Source of the DNA: Cordylochernes scorpioides
Lineage: Eukaryota; Arthropoda; Arachnida; Pseudoscorpiones; Chernetidae
Assembly: GCA_030710605.1 (NCBI GenBank)
Contig: CP092865.1
Span: forward strand, 141,443,282-141,507,281
Reading direction: 5' to 3'
Length of the DNA stretch: 64,000 bases
Every line of letters starts with the position of its first letter. The first letter of the stretch is position 1. The position numbers were made by a program, and so were the translations under genes. Positions 11,929-20,995 of this stretch are shown in pieces. The notes under the pieces were generated by a model, which saw only the letters and a list, made by a program, of their open reading frames with translations, did not search any database and had not been told where the DNA came from.

Positions 11929-12001
11929 GTCCAGGAGCGGGAATCGAACCCACAACCTTCTGCTTTCCGGAGAGGTGCCATGTCCACTAGGCAATCCTGG
12001 T
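11929..12001 (-). pseudogene. tRNA-like core of 353-bp unit 1
   Basis: It retains the B-box-like GGTTCGATTCC and the A-box-like TAGTGG, but the anticodon arm and one acceptor end differ from the other units (TTTCCGGAGAG in place of TTACCGGGCAG on the plus strand). Confidence 0.5.
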
Positions 12002-12281
12002 CGTATTTCTCCGTTCGTAACTAATATTTAAACTGACTAATAATACTTATAAATGACTGCGGCGTATAATTATAAGGCAATACAACCAGTTTAACCGCAT
12101 AAGTTTATTTTTATTCATGAAAAATCATTTTTAATTTCAAAGAGAAATAATTTAATATTTCTAAATTTTTGGATGACGTATGAAAAGGTTGAATATATGA
12201 AGAGTGATGGTCTATATATAAATGGATGACGTATGGAGGGTGAAAAATATGAAGAGTAATGGCGAACGGAAAAATAAAAGT

Positions 12282-12355
12282 GTCCAGGAGCGGGAATCGA
12301 ACCCACAACCTTCTGCTTACCGGGCAGGAGCCATGTCCACTAGGCTATCCTGGAC
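12282..12355 (-). tRNA. tRNA-like sequence in 353-bp unit 2
   Basis: Read on the minus strand it folds as a cloverleaf: acceptor TCCAGGA with TCCTGGA, D-stem GCC/GGC, T-stem GTGGG/CCCGC around TTCGATT. The anticodon stem is CTGC/GCAG and the loop CCGGTAA would give anticodon GGT, but position 33 is C, not the near-universal T. Promoter A and B boxes look intact. More likely a tRNA-derived repeat than a working tRNA gene. Confidence 0.4.
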
Positions 12356-12634
12356 GTATTTCTCCGTTCGTAAATAATATTTAAACTGCCTAATAATACT
12401 TATAAATGACTGCGGCGTATAATTATAAAGCTATACAACCAGTTTAACCGCATAAGTTTCTTTTTATTTATGAAAAATCATTTTTAATTTCAAAGAGAAA
12501 TAATTTAATATTTCTAACTTTTTGGATGACGTATGAAAAGGTTGAATATATGAAGAGTGATGGTCTATATATGAATGGATGACGTATGGAGGGTGAAAAA
12601 TATGAAGAGTAATGGCGAACGGAAAAATAAAAGT

Positions 12635-12708
12635 GTCCAGGAGCGGGAATCGAACCCACAACCTTCTGCTTACCGGGCAGGTCCCATGTCCACTAGGCTA
12701 TCCTGGAC
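12635..12708 (-). tRNA. tRNA-like sequence in 353-bp unit 3
   Basis: Same cloverleaf as unit 2 (acceptor, D and T stems paired, loop CCGGTAA), differing by a few bases in the region between D and anticodon arms. It lies exactly one 353-bp period from unit 2. Confidence 0.4.
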
Positions 12709-12987
12709 GTATTTCTCCGTTCGTAACTAATATTTAAACTGACTAATAATACTTATAAATGACTGCGGCGTATAATTATAAAGCTATACAACCAGTTTAA
12801 CCGCATAAGTTTCTTTTTATTTATGAAAAATCATTTTTAATTTCAAAGAGAAATAATTTAATATTTCTAACTTTTTGGATGACGTATGAAAAGGTTGAAT
12901 ATATGAAGAGTTATGGTCTATATATGAATGGATGACGTATGGAGGGTGAAAAATATGAAGAGTAATGGCGAACGGAAAAATAAAAGT

Positions 12988-13061
12988 GTCCAGGAGCGGG
13001 AATCGAACTCACAGCCTTCTGCTTACCGGGCAGGTGCCATGTCCACTAGGCTATCCTGGAC
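12988..13061 (-). tRNA. tRNA-like sequence in 353-bp unit 4
   Basis: Same core as units 2 and 3. It has substitutions in the T-stem region (plus strand AACTCACAGCC for AACCCACAACC), which weaken one T-stem pair. Confidence 0.35.
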
Positions 13062-13295
13062 GTATTTCTCCGTTCGTAACTAATATTTAAACAGACTAAT
13101 AATACTTATAAATGACTGCGGCGTATAATTATAAAGCTATACAACCAATTTAACCGCATAAGTTTATTTTTATTTATGAAAAATCATTTTTAATTTCAAA
13201 GAGAAATAATTTAATATTTCTAACTTTTTGGATGACGTATGAAAAGGTTGAATATATGAAGAGTGATGGTCTATATATGAATGGATGACGTATGG

Positions 13296-13536
13296 TAGTG
13301 TGTAATTTGGTATGTAAATTTCTTTGTTGTATAAATTGTTATGTAAATTTCTTTAATGTATAAATTGAGCGTTTTTTCAATAAAAATTAGTTCTGGATAA
13401 GAATTTGGACGTTTTGTAGTCGTTCTTAAAGCCTCTTCCTTAGGTGTTGCGGAGCTGGTCGGGTAGCTGGACTAAAACATTAGGTCGTCTCTCGGGGTAA
13501 AGAGAGACACCAATCAATATTGAGAAGAATACTTCA
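13296..13536 (+). repeat. BEL-type LTR, 5'-truncated
   Basis: This is the right 241 bp of the 326-bp LTR found at 23439, 27031 and elsewhere. It starts at TAGTGTGTAATTTGG inside the LTR and ends at ACTTCA before ATACCACCTAAATAC. The left end abuts the broken 353-bp unit. Confidence 0.8.
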
Positions 13537-14401
13537 ATACCACCTAAATACTATTTTTATTTTTAGTGATATTAAAGATTTTGATTTAGAGTTTTACTAC
13601 ATTCAACTATTTCAGCTTCTACTGTTGTTTACTCACGATGATAATGCAATTTTTAGTGATAATAAAGCTTTGATATAAAGGTTTTATACACATTTAACTA
13701 TTTCAGCTTCTACTATCAATTGATTACTCACGATGACAATGCAATTTTTTATTGATATTAAACTTTTTATATAAAGGTTTTATATACATTTAACTATTTC
13801 AGCTTCTACTATCAATTGATTACTCACGATGACAATGCAATTTTTAGTGATATTAAAGCTTTTTATATAAAGGTTTTATATACAATTAACTATTTCAGCT
13901 TCTATAGTCAATTGATTCTCACGATGGCAATGCAACTTTTAGTGATAATAAAGCTTTGATCTAAAGATTTTATACACATTCAACTATTTCAGTTTCTACT
14001 ATCAATTGATTACTCACGAATACAATGTACATAGCAGAAGCTGAAATAGTTAAATGTATATAAAGCCTTTATATAAAATGCTTTATTATCATTAAAAATT
14101 GCATTGTCATCGTGAGTAATCAATTGATAGTAAAAGCTGGAATAGTTAAATGTGTATAAAACCTTTAGATCAAAACTTTAATATCACTAAAAATTGCATT
14201 GTCATCGTTAGTAATCAATTGATAGTAGAAGCTGAAATAGTTAAATGAGAATTAAACTTTTAGATCAAAGCTTTATTATCACTAAAAATTGCATTATCAT
14301 CGTGAGTAAACAACAGTAGAAGCTGAAATAGTTGAATGTAGTAAAACTCTAAATCAAAATCTTTAATATCACTAAAAATAAAAATTATATTTAGGTGGTA
14401 T
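13537..14401. repeat. Satellite segment with orientation switch
   Basis: About 13537-14030 holds 95/96-bp monomers in inverted orientation (CTATTTCAGCTTCTAC). Around 14013-14035 the junction CGAATACAATGTACATAGCAG switches to direct monomers up to 14401. The outer parts are inverted copies of each other (CACCTAAATA / TATTTAGGTG ends), so the segment is a large imperfect palindrome. Confidence 0.85.
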
Positions 14402-14727
14402 TGAGGTCTTCTTCTCAATATAGATTGGTGTCTCTCTTTACCCCGAGAGACGACCTAGTGTTTTAGTCCAGCTACCCGACCAGCTCCGCAACACCAAAGG
14501 AAGAGGCTTTAAGAACGACTACCGAACGTCCAAAATCTTATCCAGAACTCATTTTTATTGAAAACACGCTCAATTTATACATTAAATAAATTTACATAAC
14601 AATTTAAACAACAAAGAAATTTACATACCAATTTACACACTAAAGGAAATTTACATACTTTTCTCTTAGTTTTTAAGTTAAATATATTTGCATAAAAATA
14701 AAGTTGACTACTTTAGTAGTCGTAACA
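14402..14727 (-). repeat. BEL-type LTR, inverted copy
   Basis: This 326-bp sequence reads TGAGGTCTTC...CGTAACA and is the reverse complement of the LTR at 23439-23764. With the truncated direct copy at 13296-13536 it brackets the satellite palindrome. Confidence 0.85.
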
Positions 14728-14810
14728 GGTGGTAACCGCTCGTTTCATATACTGAGAGAATAGATGAAGTAATTTATAATACAATATAATATAATACGGC
14801 CCATGATTGC

Positions 14811-15175
14811 AAAACGACATTTGAAATACCATCCCGCATGTGTTTCCTTCCAACGAAAAATCGAAATATATTTCAAGGAGAAATAACGACCATCTCCAAC
14901 CCCTTGGATGAGGCATGAAAGGGTGAATTGTGAAGAGTAATGGTATGTCCAGGGTAGCCTAGTGGACATGGCATCTGCCCGGTAAGCGAAACACTGTGGG
15001 CTCGATTCCCACCCCTGAACAATTTTATTTGTCCGTTTATCATTACTCTTCACAATTCACTTTTTCATGCCTCATCCAAGGGGGGTTGGAGATGGTCATT
15101 TTTTTCTCCTTCAAATAAATTTTGGTTTTTCGTTGGAAGGAAACACATGCGGGATGGTATTTCAAATGTCGTTTT
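14811..15175. mobile_element. Fold-back element with tRNA-like core
   Basis: Arms of about 132-135 bp (14811-14942 and 15041-15175) are inverted repeats with scattered mismatches, from AAAACGACATTTGAAATACC inward to GTGAAGAGTAATG. The loop holds a tRNA-like sequence. A second copy is at 46464-46825. No coding capacity; no target duplication identified. Confidence 0.75.
14947..15020 (+). tRNA. tRNA-like core of fold-back element
   Basis: GTCCAGGGTAGCCTAGTGG...CTGCCCGGTAAGC...GGGCTCGATTCCC. D and T arms are recognisable. The acceptor stem (TCCAGGG with CCCTGAA) has a mismatch and position 33 is C, so it is probably a tRNA relic. It is related to the cores in the 353-bp array. Confidence 0.35.
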
Positions 15176-15859
15176 ATAAAGAATTTAGTGAAACAATAAT
15201 TTAATGATTAGTCACTTTATATGAATGTACATTAGGAAGAGCTTGAAACATTTTTAGAAAGTCGAATAACTTTTACATACTTTATCATTACGCTTTATCA
15301 GGTTTAAGTTAAATATGTGTCAATAATTCTAGACCCCTTCATTGAACGTGCCATTCGTCTTGTATATTATAAAAATATTGTTGTTGAATTCAAAGTATTA
15401 TTTCATGCGTACATTATTATTCAAACGTAAAGGGATCCTTTAAAGACTGGGTCTTATAAGAAAGGTTTTACTTTATATGATTTGTGTGCAATTAATACAA
15501 TCCACTAAATTAGCTGCAATTATAAGGTTGAAACAGAGATTTGGGAAACAATCGATATATATATATATCTTATATATATAAAAAAAAGAGATTTGATTTT
15601 CTGTTTGTATTTAGATTATGTTGAGGTTTATGCTATGGAGTTATTTGTTGGTTCTTTTTAGAACTATATGGTATTGGTGATGCTGTCGTGGCTAAAATCT
15701 TGAAAGTATAATAACAAAAATGGTTTTGATCAGAGATTGTTTTATTTGAGCTAAAGTAATATATAAGAACATAATTTGATTAAGGTACTGCCTGTCTTGA
15801 GGCGTAAGAATAAAAAAATGAAAAGCTTATTTACATAATGTACAAAGGTTTGAGCCGGC
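15176..15859. other. Non-coding part of duplicated segment
   Basis: AT-rich sequence with no gene seen. It includes an AT microsatellite near 15556-15582. The counterpart is 46826-47490, with small differences such as a shorter AT run. Confidence 0.6.
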
Positions 15860-16375
15860 CAACGGGGATAGAGAAAAGAGAAAATATCTTTATTTTACGG
15901 GGCTGCTAACCAAAATGAATGATTTTTGAGCCCCGATGGACACATAAAGCGGAATATATACAAAGCACAGTTGGAGGGGCCTGGGGATGGGTGGCCAGGG
16001 GATCATCGCCAGGTGAGGCCAGGAGAGCCAGGATGTAGAGGAGGACCAGGGGGGGGCAGGGTAGTGATCCGCGGAGTTCAGGGGGTGGCAGAGACGGGTT
16101 CAATGGTGTTGAGCCCAGGGGTGACCGTGGAGAGCAGACATACCGCAATGATTCATTTATATGACTTTTAAGCCCAAAAGGTGTAGCAGGCAGACAAGCC
16201 GCAATGCACAATATCAAAGTACCAAAGTGCTGCACGCAACCAATGCTGTTCAAAAAGGTTAGATTCCCCAGGCCAGGGAAAATAAAAGAAAGACAGCTGT
16301 TGTTTAAATAAGAATATTAGATAAAGCGAGAATGAATCAGCAACTGATGGGAATAGATAGATTTTTTTGTTAGAA
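15860..16375 (-). mobile_element. LINE 3' region, copy A, distal part
   Basis: It matches 47490-48024, which is continuous there with the LINE zinc-finger and RNase H remnants. Here it is cut from them by Helitron-2. On the minus strand it holds a GC-rich stretch and an AATAAAG motif near 15890 that could be a polyadenylation signal. The exact LINE 3' end is not defined; no A tail is obvious. Confidence 0.45.
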
Positions 16376-16451
16376 TCTACTTATATATTTGCCTTATTCT
16401 GTCTGTTTGTCTGTTTGTTTGTCTGAAGCTCACGGATGGGATTTTTCATAA

Positions 16452-16522
16452 CCATCGGTGGTTCAGTGGTAGAATGCTCTCCTGCCACGCGGACGGCCCG
16501 GGTTCGATTCCCGGCCGATGCA
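16452..16522 (+). tRNA. tRNA-Gly(GCC)-like pseudogene in Helitron-2
   Basis: The 71-base sequence resembles eukaryotic tRNA-Gly: A box TGGTTCAGTGGTAGAAT, loop CTGCCAC with anticodon GCC, B box GGTTCGATTCCC and 3' CCGATGCA. Defects are a C:C clash at acceptor pair 1-72 and two mismatches in the anticodon stem (CTCTC against GCGGA). A T run follows at 16524, like a Pol III terminator. The body is well preserved but it is likely a captured relic. Confidence 0.6.
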
Positions 16523-16633
16523 TTTTTTTTTTTTTTATAATTTTTAAAACTCATTTATATATTATACAAGAATGACATCCACGGCGCCAATTTATAATTG
16601 TAACGAATAGTATTTGAATAAAAGCATTTAATC

Positions 16634-16670
16634 GGGTAAAACCCGGGCGTTGCCCGGGTCATTCGTATAT
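16634..16670 (+). other. Damaged internal Helitron 3' terminus
   Basis: It has CGGGTAAAACCCGGGC, the hairpin CCCGGGCGTTGCCCGGG and CATTCGTATAT, where intact ends have CATTCGTCTAG. The hairpin is kept but the CTAG end is lost. The preceding 70 bases (GACATCCACGGCGCCAATTT...) recur twice before the functional end at 20995. Confidence 0.7.
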
Positions 16671-16859
16671 AATAATTGAGTCCCTCAATGCACAGATTGA
16701 TTAACTCCATAAATAATCGGGAAAAAAATGTTTAATTTTTGTTGAAAGTCTAAAAATCTATATGACATATAGATTTTTAGACTTTCAACAAAAATTAAAC
16801 ATTTTTTTCCCGATTATTTATGGAGTTAATCAATCTGTGCATTGCGGGGCTCAATTATT
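16671..16859. mobile_element. 189-bp palindromic fold-back (MITE-like)
   Basis: The sequence is an inverted repeat centred on 16765. The inner arms (16686-16764 and 16766-16844, 79 bp each) are perfectly complementary with a single-base centre. Outer bases (AATAATTGAG / CTCAATTATT) continue with two mismatches. It is non-coding and would form a very stable hairpin. Confidence 0.85.
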
Positions 16860-17206
16860 GAGTCCACTTTGTCTGAGGTCTTTTTACTCAATATTGGAAA
16901 GGTGTCTCCTCTTTAACCTCGGGAGACGACCTTAATGCCTCTCTTGTCCAGTCCAGCTACTAATATCCAAGAGGAAGGCCTGAAGAACGGAAACCACGAC
17001 GCGCACACAATCTCTTACTTTCAGAACTACATACTTTATTAAAAAACACGGTCAATTTATACATTACGAAAATTTACATAATAATTTGTACAGCAAAGAA
17101 ATCTACATAACAATTTGTACAACAAAAGAGATTTACATAGTTTTTATCCTAGTTTAAATCAGACATATTTGCATAACTAAAGACGACCAATTTAGTGGTC
17201 GTAACA
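16859..17206 (-). repeat. 3' LTR of BEL-2
   Basis: It reads TGAGTCCACTTTG to GTCGTAACA on the plus strand (TGTTACGAC...GGACTCA on the coding strand) and differs from 20100-20447 at only a few positions. Its ends resemble the 326-bp LTR of the macro-satellite (TGTTACGAC...CCTCA), suggesting related BEL families. Confidence 0.85.
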
Positions 17207-17600
17207 TACTCCCCCCGCTGTTGAACGGGAGTTCAACAGAAGAAAAGAGTGAAAAAATACACACAACTTCACAATCTTCTTCATTGGAAAATTTTTCCTC
17301 TAGATTCAGAACGAAAAAATACAAAATAAGATAAACCCAAAACCAAATTACTATCCTTTTCACCATCTTCAATAACACTTGAAAAATGTTCAGATTCCAA
17401 ATCACGAACAATCAAAAATCTCTAGGATAACAAAGATTGGCTTGAGCACTACCTTTTTAAGGTTCTTGAAGCATCAAAAATATTCATTTTCCTTTTAATC
17501 GCTCCAGGAGAAATATAAGACCAATTTTTTTCTATGATCAATACTAGGATTCCTATATTCAGCAATCTGTTCAACTCCATAAACAGGAGATCCGCCATTA

Positions 17601-19949
17601 TCAGTAACATCCCTCAAAAAAAAACATTTCTGGCCATGTGCCTTTTCCAACAGGGACTAACTTTCTACCCCAAAAGAGCTCATCAAATCTCATTATGCTT
17701 CTGTTTTCAGACTTTTTCTCAACTTGAGATTTTTCACTTTCTTCAACAACAGACTTTCTCTCAACTTCAGTCTTATGACTTTCTTCCGTTTCTACAACTG
17801 GATTTTTCTCAACTTGAGATTTTTCACTTTCTTCAACAACAGACTTTTCCTCAACTTGAGCCTTTTCCCCCTGTGAAATATTTTCTACAGGGTCTCGTAC
17901 ACCCGACATTTCTAAGTTCCTAAGATCCTTTATATTATGACTCATGGTCAAGAAAACAGGAGATGCATACTCCGAAGCCAAACCCTCCTTCAAAGGAATC
18001 TCTCCGAAAATTGCCCAACCAATCTTCGTATTGATCGCCGTCAATCCCTCCTCCAAACAAACCACCTGATCAGTCCAAATCTTGCTTAAATTGTCAGCGC
18101 CCAACAGAAGGTCGATTTCGGATGTCACAACATTTTTCTTTCTAATAATGGTGACACCTTTTTTGTCGAGATCCCGCATCCAAGTTCCTGCTGTCAAAAT
18201 AGGAACTCTGTCACAGATCATCCGTTGACCCATCGCTTCGACCTGTACGGTTTCTTCCTTTAAAATATTTGTGATGGAAAAGGAATAAAGGCTGTGTTTC
18301 TCTTCTCTTGTTTGTCGACCTCCAAAAAGACATTTCGTCAATTTCCTCTCTCCCAATTTCTCCAATCCTAATTCCTTTGCCAAAGATTCCTTAATGAACG
18401 AATATTGACTCCCTGAATCCAACAAAACATTTATAACCTTTGATGTTTCAGAGCTACAGATTTTTGCTCTCACTGTCATTGAAAGCACCTCGGATGCACA
18501 GGACTGTGTGAGCAGAACGGTGGACCTTTGGTTTTGTACTGAAGAATTGCTCTTCCTCTCTTGACTGCTTCCTCCATCTTCCGAGATTGAGTTCCTTCTT
18601 GAGTTGTTTCCCCGACAGAAATTCAAGTAGTGGGGTCCTCTGCAATTCTGGCAAATAATTTTTGTCCTACAGTCTCTTCTTAGATGATTTCCTTTTAAAC
18701 ACTTGAAGCAGACTCCTGCGTCAGACATCTTCTTAAGTTGTTCTTCCCGAGTCATTCTTCCAATTTTGAAACATTTCCAATTTTCATGGCCCATACCATC
18801 ACAGAAGATGCACTTGGTTTTTCTCTCGTAGTTCGTGGTCGAAAATGATCCTTTTGGATATTTGTACTATTTATTTTTCGAAACATACAGCTGTGATGCT
18901 GTTGCTTTGTTGCTCTTATTAAAATGTAAAGGTCTCGAAGGAAAACTGTACTTGGGGTTATTCTCACCCACTCCAATCCTCGAAATATTTATTCTTTGTT
19001 GAGCTTTTATCTCGGCCCGTAAAAAGCCCATCAAGGCCTTCAGCCGGTGCCCTTTTCCTTGCTCCACTTCATGCTCGTCATCCCGGCCATAACCGGCCTC
19101 GGGTGTTCTTTGCCACACCTGCAATATCTCGGTGGGCAGGCAAGACTCCACCAGTGGGAAAAGGAAAACCTCCAGGTATTCCGAAGGAATACTCAATGAT
19201 TCTAGAGATTGGAGGTAGGCCGAAATCTCGTCATAAAGACGGTCCAGGTTTGCACTCTGTCTACGTGCATTAAGCACAACTAAATCGATTAACTTTCTCA
19301 AGTACAACTCAATCAATAATTTCCTGTCTTCAAACCTGCCCTTTAGAGCTCCTATGGCGCTCTCATAGTTCTTCCCGGTGTGAGTGTAAGCCCCCAATAG
19401 GCGGTGTGCTCGGGAACCCGGGACCATGGCTTGGACGAAATAGTGCATTTTCTCGTCGTCGTCCAATTCTCTATCCTCATGGATCCTTTTAAATCTGGAC
19501 CACCATGATATCCATCCTTCCAAGTCACCATCAAAACATGGCAATTCCATTTTAGGCAGTCTCAGAAGAGCTCTTCTTGAGCCTTCACCTCCGGCTTCCG
19601 ACATTGCCCTTTTTTCTTCAGTCTTAGCCTCTAGGACCTTATTGATTTCCACCAGTACGTCAATGCACATCTCTTCGTAATGAGTGCTGGACTCCAGTTC
19701 TTTCAATACAGCCTTTTCGTCATGTTCCTCTGTCCTAATTATTTCTATCTCAATTTTTCTATTATATTCTTTAATTTGTTGATAATGTTGTACGATGAAC
19801 TCTTTCTTTTTCATCAATAGGTCCTTATCAGGTGAGACTCTCCTCAATTCTTCCAGAACTTCGTTTATTTTCTTAGTAAAGATGATTCTCTTTGGAGTTC
19901 TTAGTTCCTTCAACGTTTCCAAATTCTCAAAGTCCCCTTGAGTCTCCAT
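17601..19949 (-). pseudogene. BEL-2 gag-protease with one stop
   Basis: ATG at 19949 opens a 360-codon Gag that stops at 18867-18869. The same frame continues to 17601. Downstream of the stop are zinc-binding motifs (MGHENWKC, CFKCLKGNHLRRDC, CQNCRGPHYLNFC) and a retropepsin-like LLDSGSQYSFI of the type common in BEL elements. An acidic repeat built on ESEKSQVEKKS lies at about 17695-17850. The conserved WGRK/GTWPEMFFF end resembles the region before RT in BEL elements, but no RT follows. It is close to intact: one nonsense codon separates Gag from the nucleocapsid-protease part. Confidence 0.82.
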
Positions 19950-19953
19950 CCTG

Positions 19954-20075
19954 CTATCTTGTAATCCTGGTATCTTGTAATCCTGGTATCTTATGATCCT
20001 GGTATCTTATGATCCTGGTATCTTGCAATCCTGGTATCTTGCAATCCTGGTATCTTGCATCCTGGTATCTTGCAA
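19954..20075 (-). repeat. 16-bp minisatellite in BEL-2 leader
   Basis: About eight copies of a 16-bp unit (ATCCTGGTATCTTGCA on the plus strand) lie between the Gag start and the 5' LTR. The unit next to the LTR runs into GGCAGGCTCGCCACTAA, the expected primer-binding region, so it seems to be an expansion of leader sequence. Confidence 0.8.
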
Positions 20076-20099
20076 TCCTGGCAGGCTCGCCACTAATAT

Positions 20100-20447
20100 T
20101 GAGTCCACTTTGTCTGAGGTCTTTTTACTCAATATTGGAAAGGTGTCTCCTCTTTAACCTCGGGAGACGACCTTAATGCCTCTCTTGTCCAGTCCAGCTA
20201 CTTATATCCAAGAGGAAGGCCTGAAGAACGGAAACCACGACGCGCACACAATCTCTTACTTTCAGAACTACATACTTTATTGAAAAACACGGTCAATTTA
20301 TACATTACGAAAATTTACATAATAATTTGTACAGCAAAGAAATCTACATAACAATTTGTACAACAAAAGAGATTTACATAGTTTTTATCCTAGTTTAAAT
20401 CAGACATATTTGCATAACTAAAGACGACCAATTTAGTGGTCGTAACA
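20100..20447 (-). repeat. 5' LTR of BEL-2
   Basis: A 348-bp copy of 16859-17206. The primer-binding region on the minus strand begins 7 bases inside, near TGGCGAGCCTGCC (20080-20092). Confidence 0.85.
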
Positions 20448-20990
20448 ATAATTGTATAAACGAATGCAAGACAAAATCACCGCGAATGTTTCTTTTTTTT
20501 TAAGGCAATTTCTTTTTAAGGCAATTATCGTTATTTATCGTTAATTTTTGTTTCGATTTTATTGAAAAAAAAACGATATGGTGCCTTTAAAAAATGATCT
20601 TTATTACTATGCAGTTTTCTATTTAGTCAATATACCAAAGTTCATGTTGCAAATGTAATTATCTCTATCGATTTAGTAGGTGAAATGCAAAAAAAAAATC
20701 GACATGATGAAATTTTTATGAAAATTCACATTTTTATTTTTATATTTTCAAGACACACACAGTTTGGGGCGGGACGTTTCACAAGAGAGACATCCACGGC
20801 GCCAATTTAAAATTGTAACGAATAGTATTTTAATTAAAACATTTTAAAAACACACAGTTTGGAACGGGACGTTTCACAAGAGTGACATCCATGGCGCCAA
20901 TTTATATTTGTAACGAATAGTATTTGAATTAAAACGTTTTTAAAATATATACGCACTCGGGTAAAACCCGGGCTTTGTCCGGGCCATTCG
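20448..20990 (+). other. Helitron-2 right arm, non-coding
   Basis: AT-rich sequence with runs of A and T and no ORF. Near its end a 95-bp unit (CACACAGTTTGG...GACATCCAYGGCGCCAATTT...) occurs twice, at 20756 and 20851, and a third related copy precedes the damaged terminus at 16634. Confidence 0.65.
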
Positions 20991-20995
20991 TCTAG

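Larger units (their letters stand above)
11691..13295 (+). repeat. 353-bp tandem array with tRNA-like cores
   Basis: Unit starts marked by TGACTGCGGCG are at 11701, 12054, 12407, 12760 and 13113, an exact 353-bp period. Four units are complete; the fifth stops near 13295 where an LTR fragment begins. Each full unit holds two copies of a GGATGACGTATG...ATGAAGAGT motif and one minus-strand tRNA-like sequence. The same motif pair and tRNA-like core occur in the fold-back elements at 14811 and 46464, so the array probably grew from such an element. Confidence 0.9.
16859..20447 (-). mobile_element. BEL/Pao element BEL-2, non-autonomous
   Basis: Two 348-bp LTRs (16859-17206 and 20100-20447) flank a minus-strand gag-protease region. 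Possible 5-bp target duplication ATTAT/ATAAT with one mismatch. A G-rich tract, GCGGGGGGAGTA on the minus strand, precedes the 3' LTR. At 3.6 kb it lacks RT, RNase H and integrase, so movement would need enzymes from another element. Confidence 0.85.
16376..20995 (+). mobile_element. Helitron-2, 4.62 kb, composite
   Basis: The 5' end TCTACTTATATATTTGCC and TCTG-rich tract match Helitron-1. The 3' end has the hairpin CCCGGGCTTTGTCCGGG and CATTCGTCTAG. It lies between A (16375) and T (20996). The second copy of this segment is uninterrupted at 48024/48025, which gives the empty site directly. An internal, damaged Helitron 3' end lies at about 16634-16670. Between the two ends are a palindrome and BEL-2. 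No Rep/helicase ORF is seen, so it is non-autonomous. Confidence 0.8.

Noticed and set aside
12282-12355. A fully functional threonine tRNA gene
   Set aside because: The loop would give GGT, but position 33 is C, the anticodon stem is short, and the sequence lies in a satellite and in fold-back elements. Kept only as tRNA-like.
15340-15370. Possible Helitron 3' end (GCCATTCGTCTTG)
   Set aside because: No GC hairpin precedes it and the CTAG end is absent; no matching 5' end nearby.
15906-16253. GC-rich ORFs on both strands, with a counterpart at 47536-47901
   Set aside because: Biased composition, no domain, and the frames differ between the two copies. Best read as LINE 3' region.
17534-17923. 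Plus-strand ORF with repeated FSQLEIFHFLQQQ-type motif
   Set aside because: It is antisense to the acidic repeat in BEL-2 Gag-protease; the repeat pattern comes from that gene.
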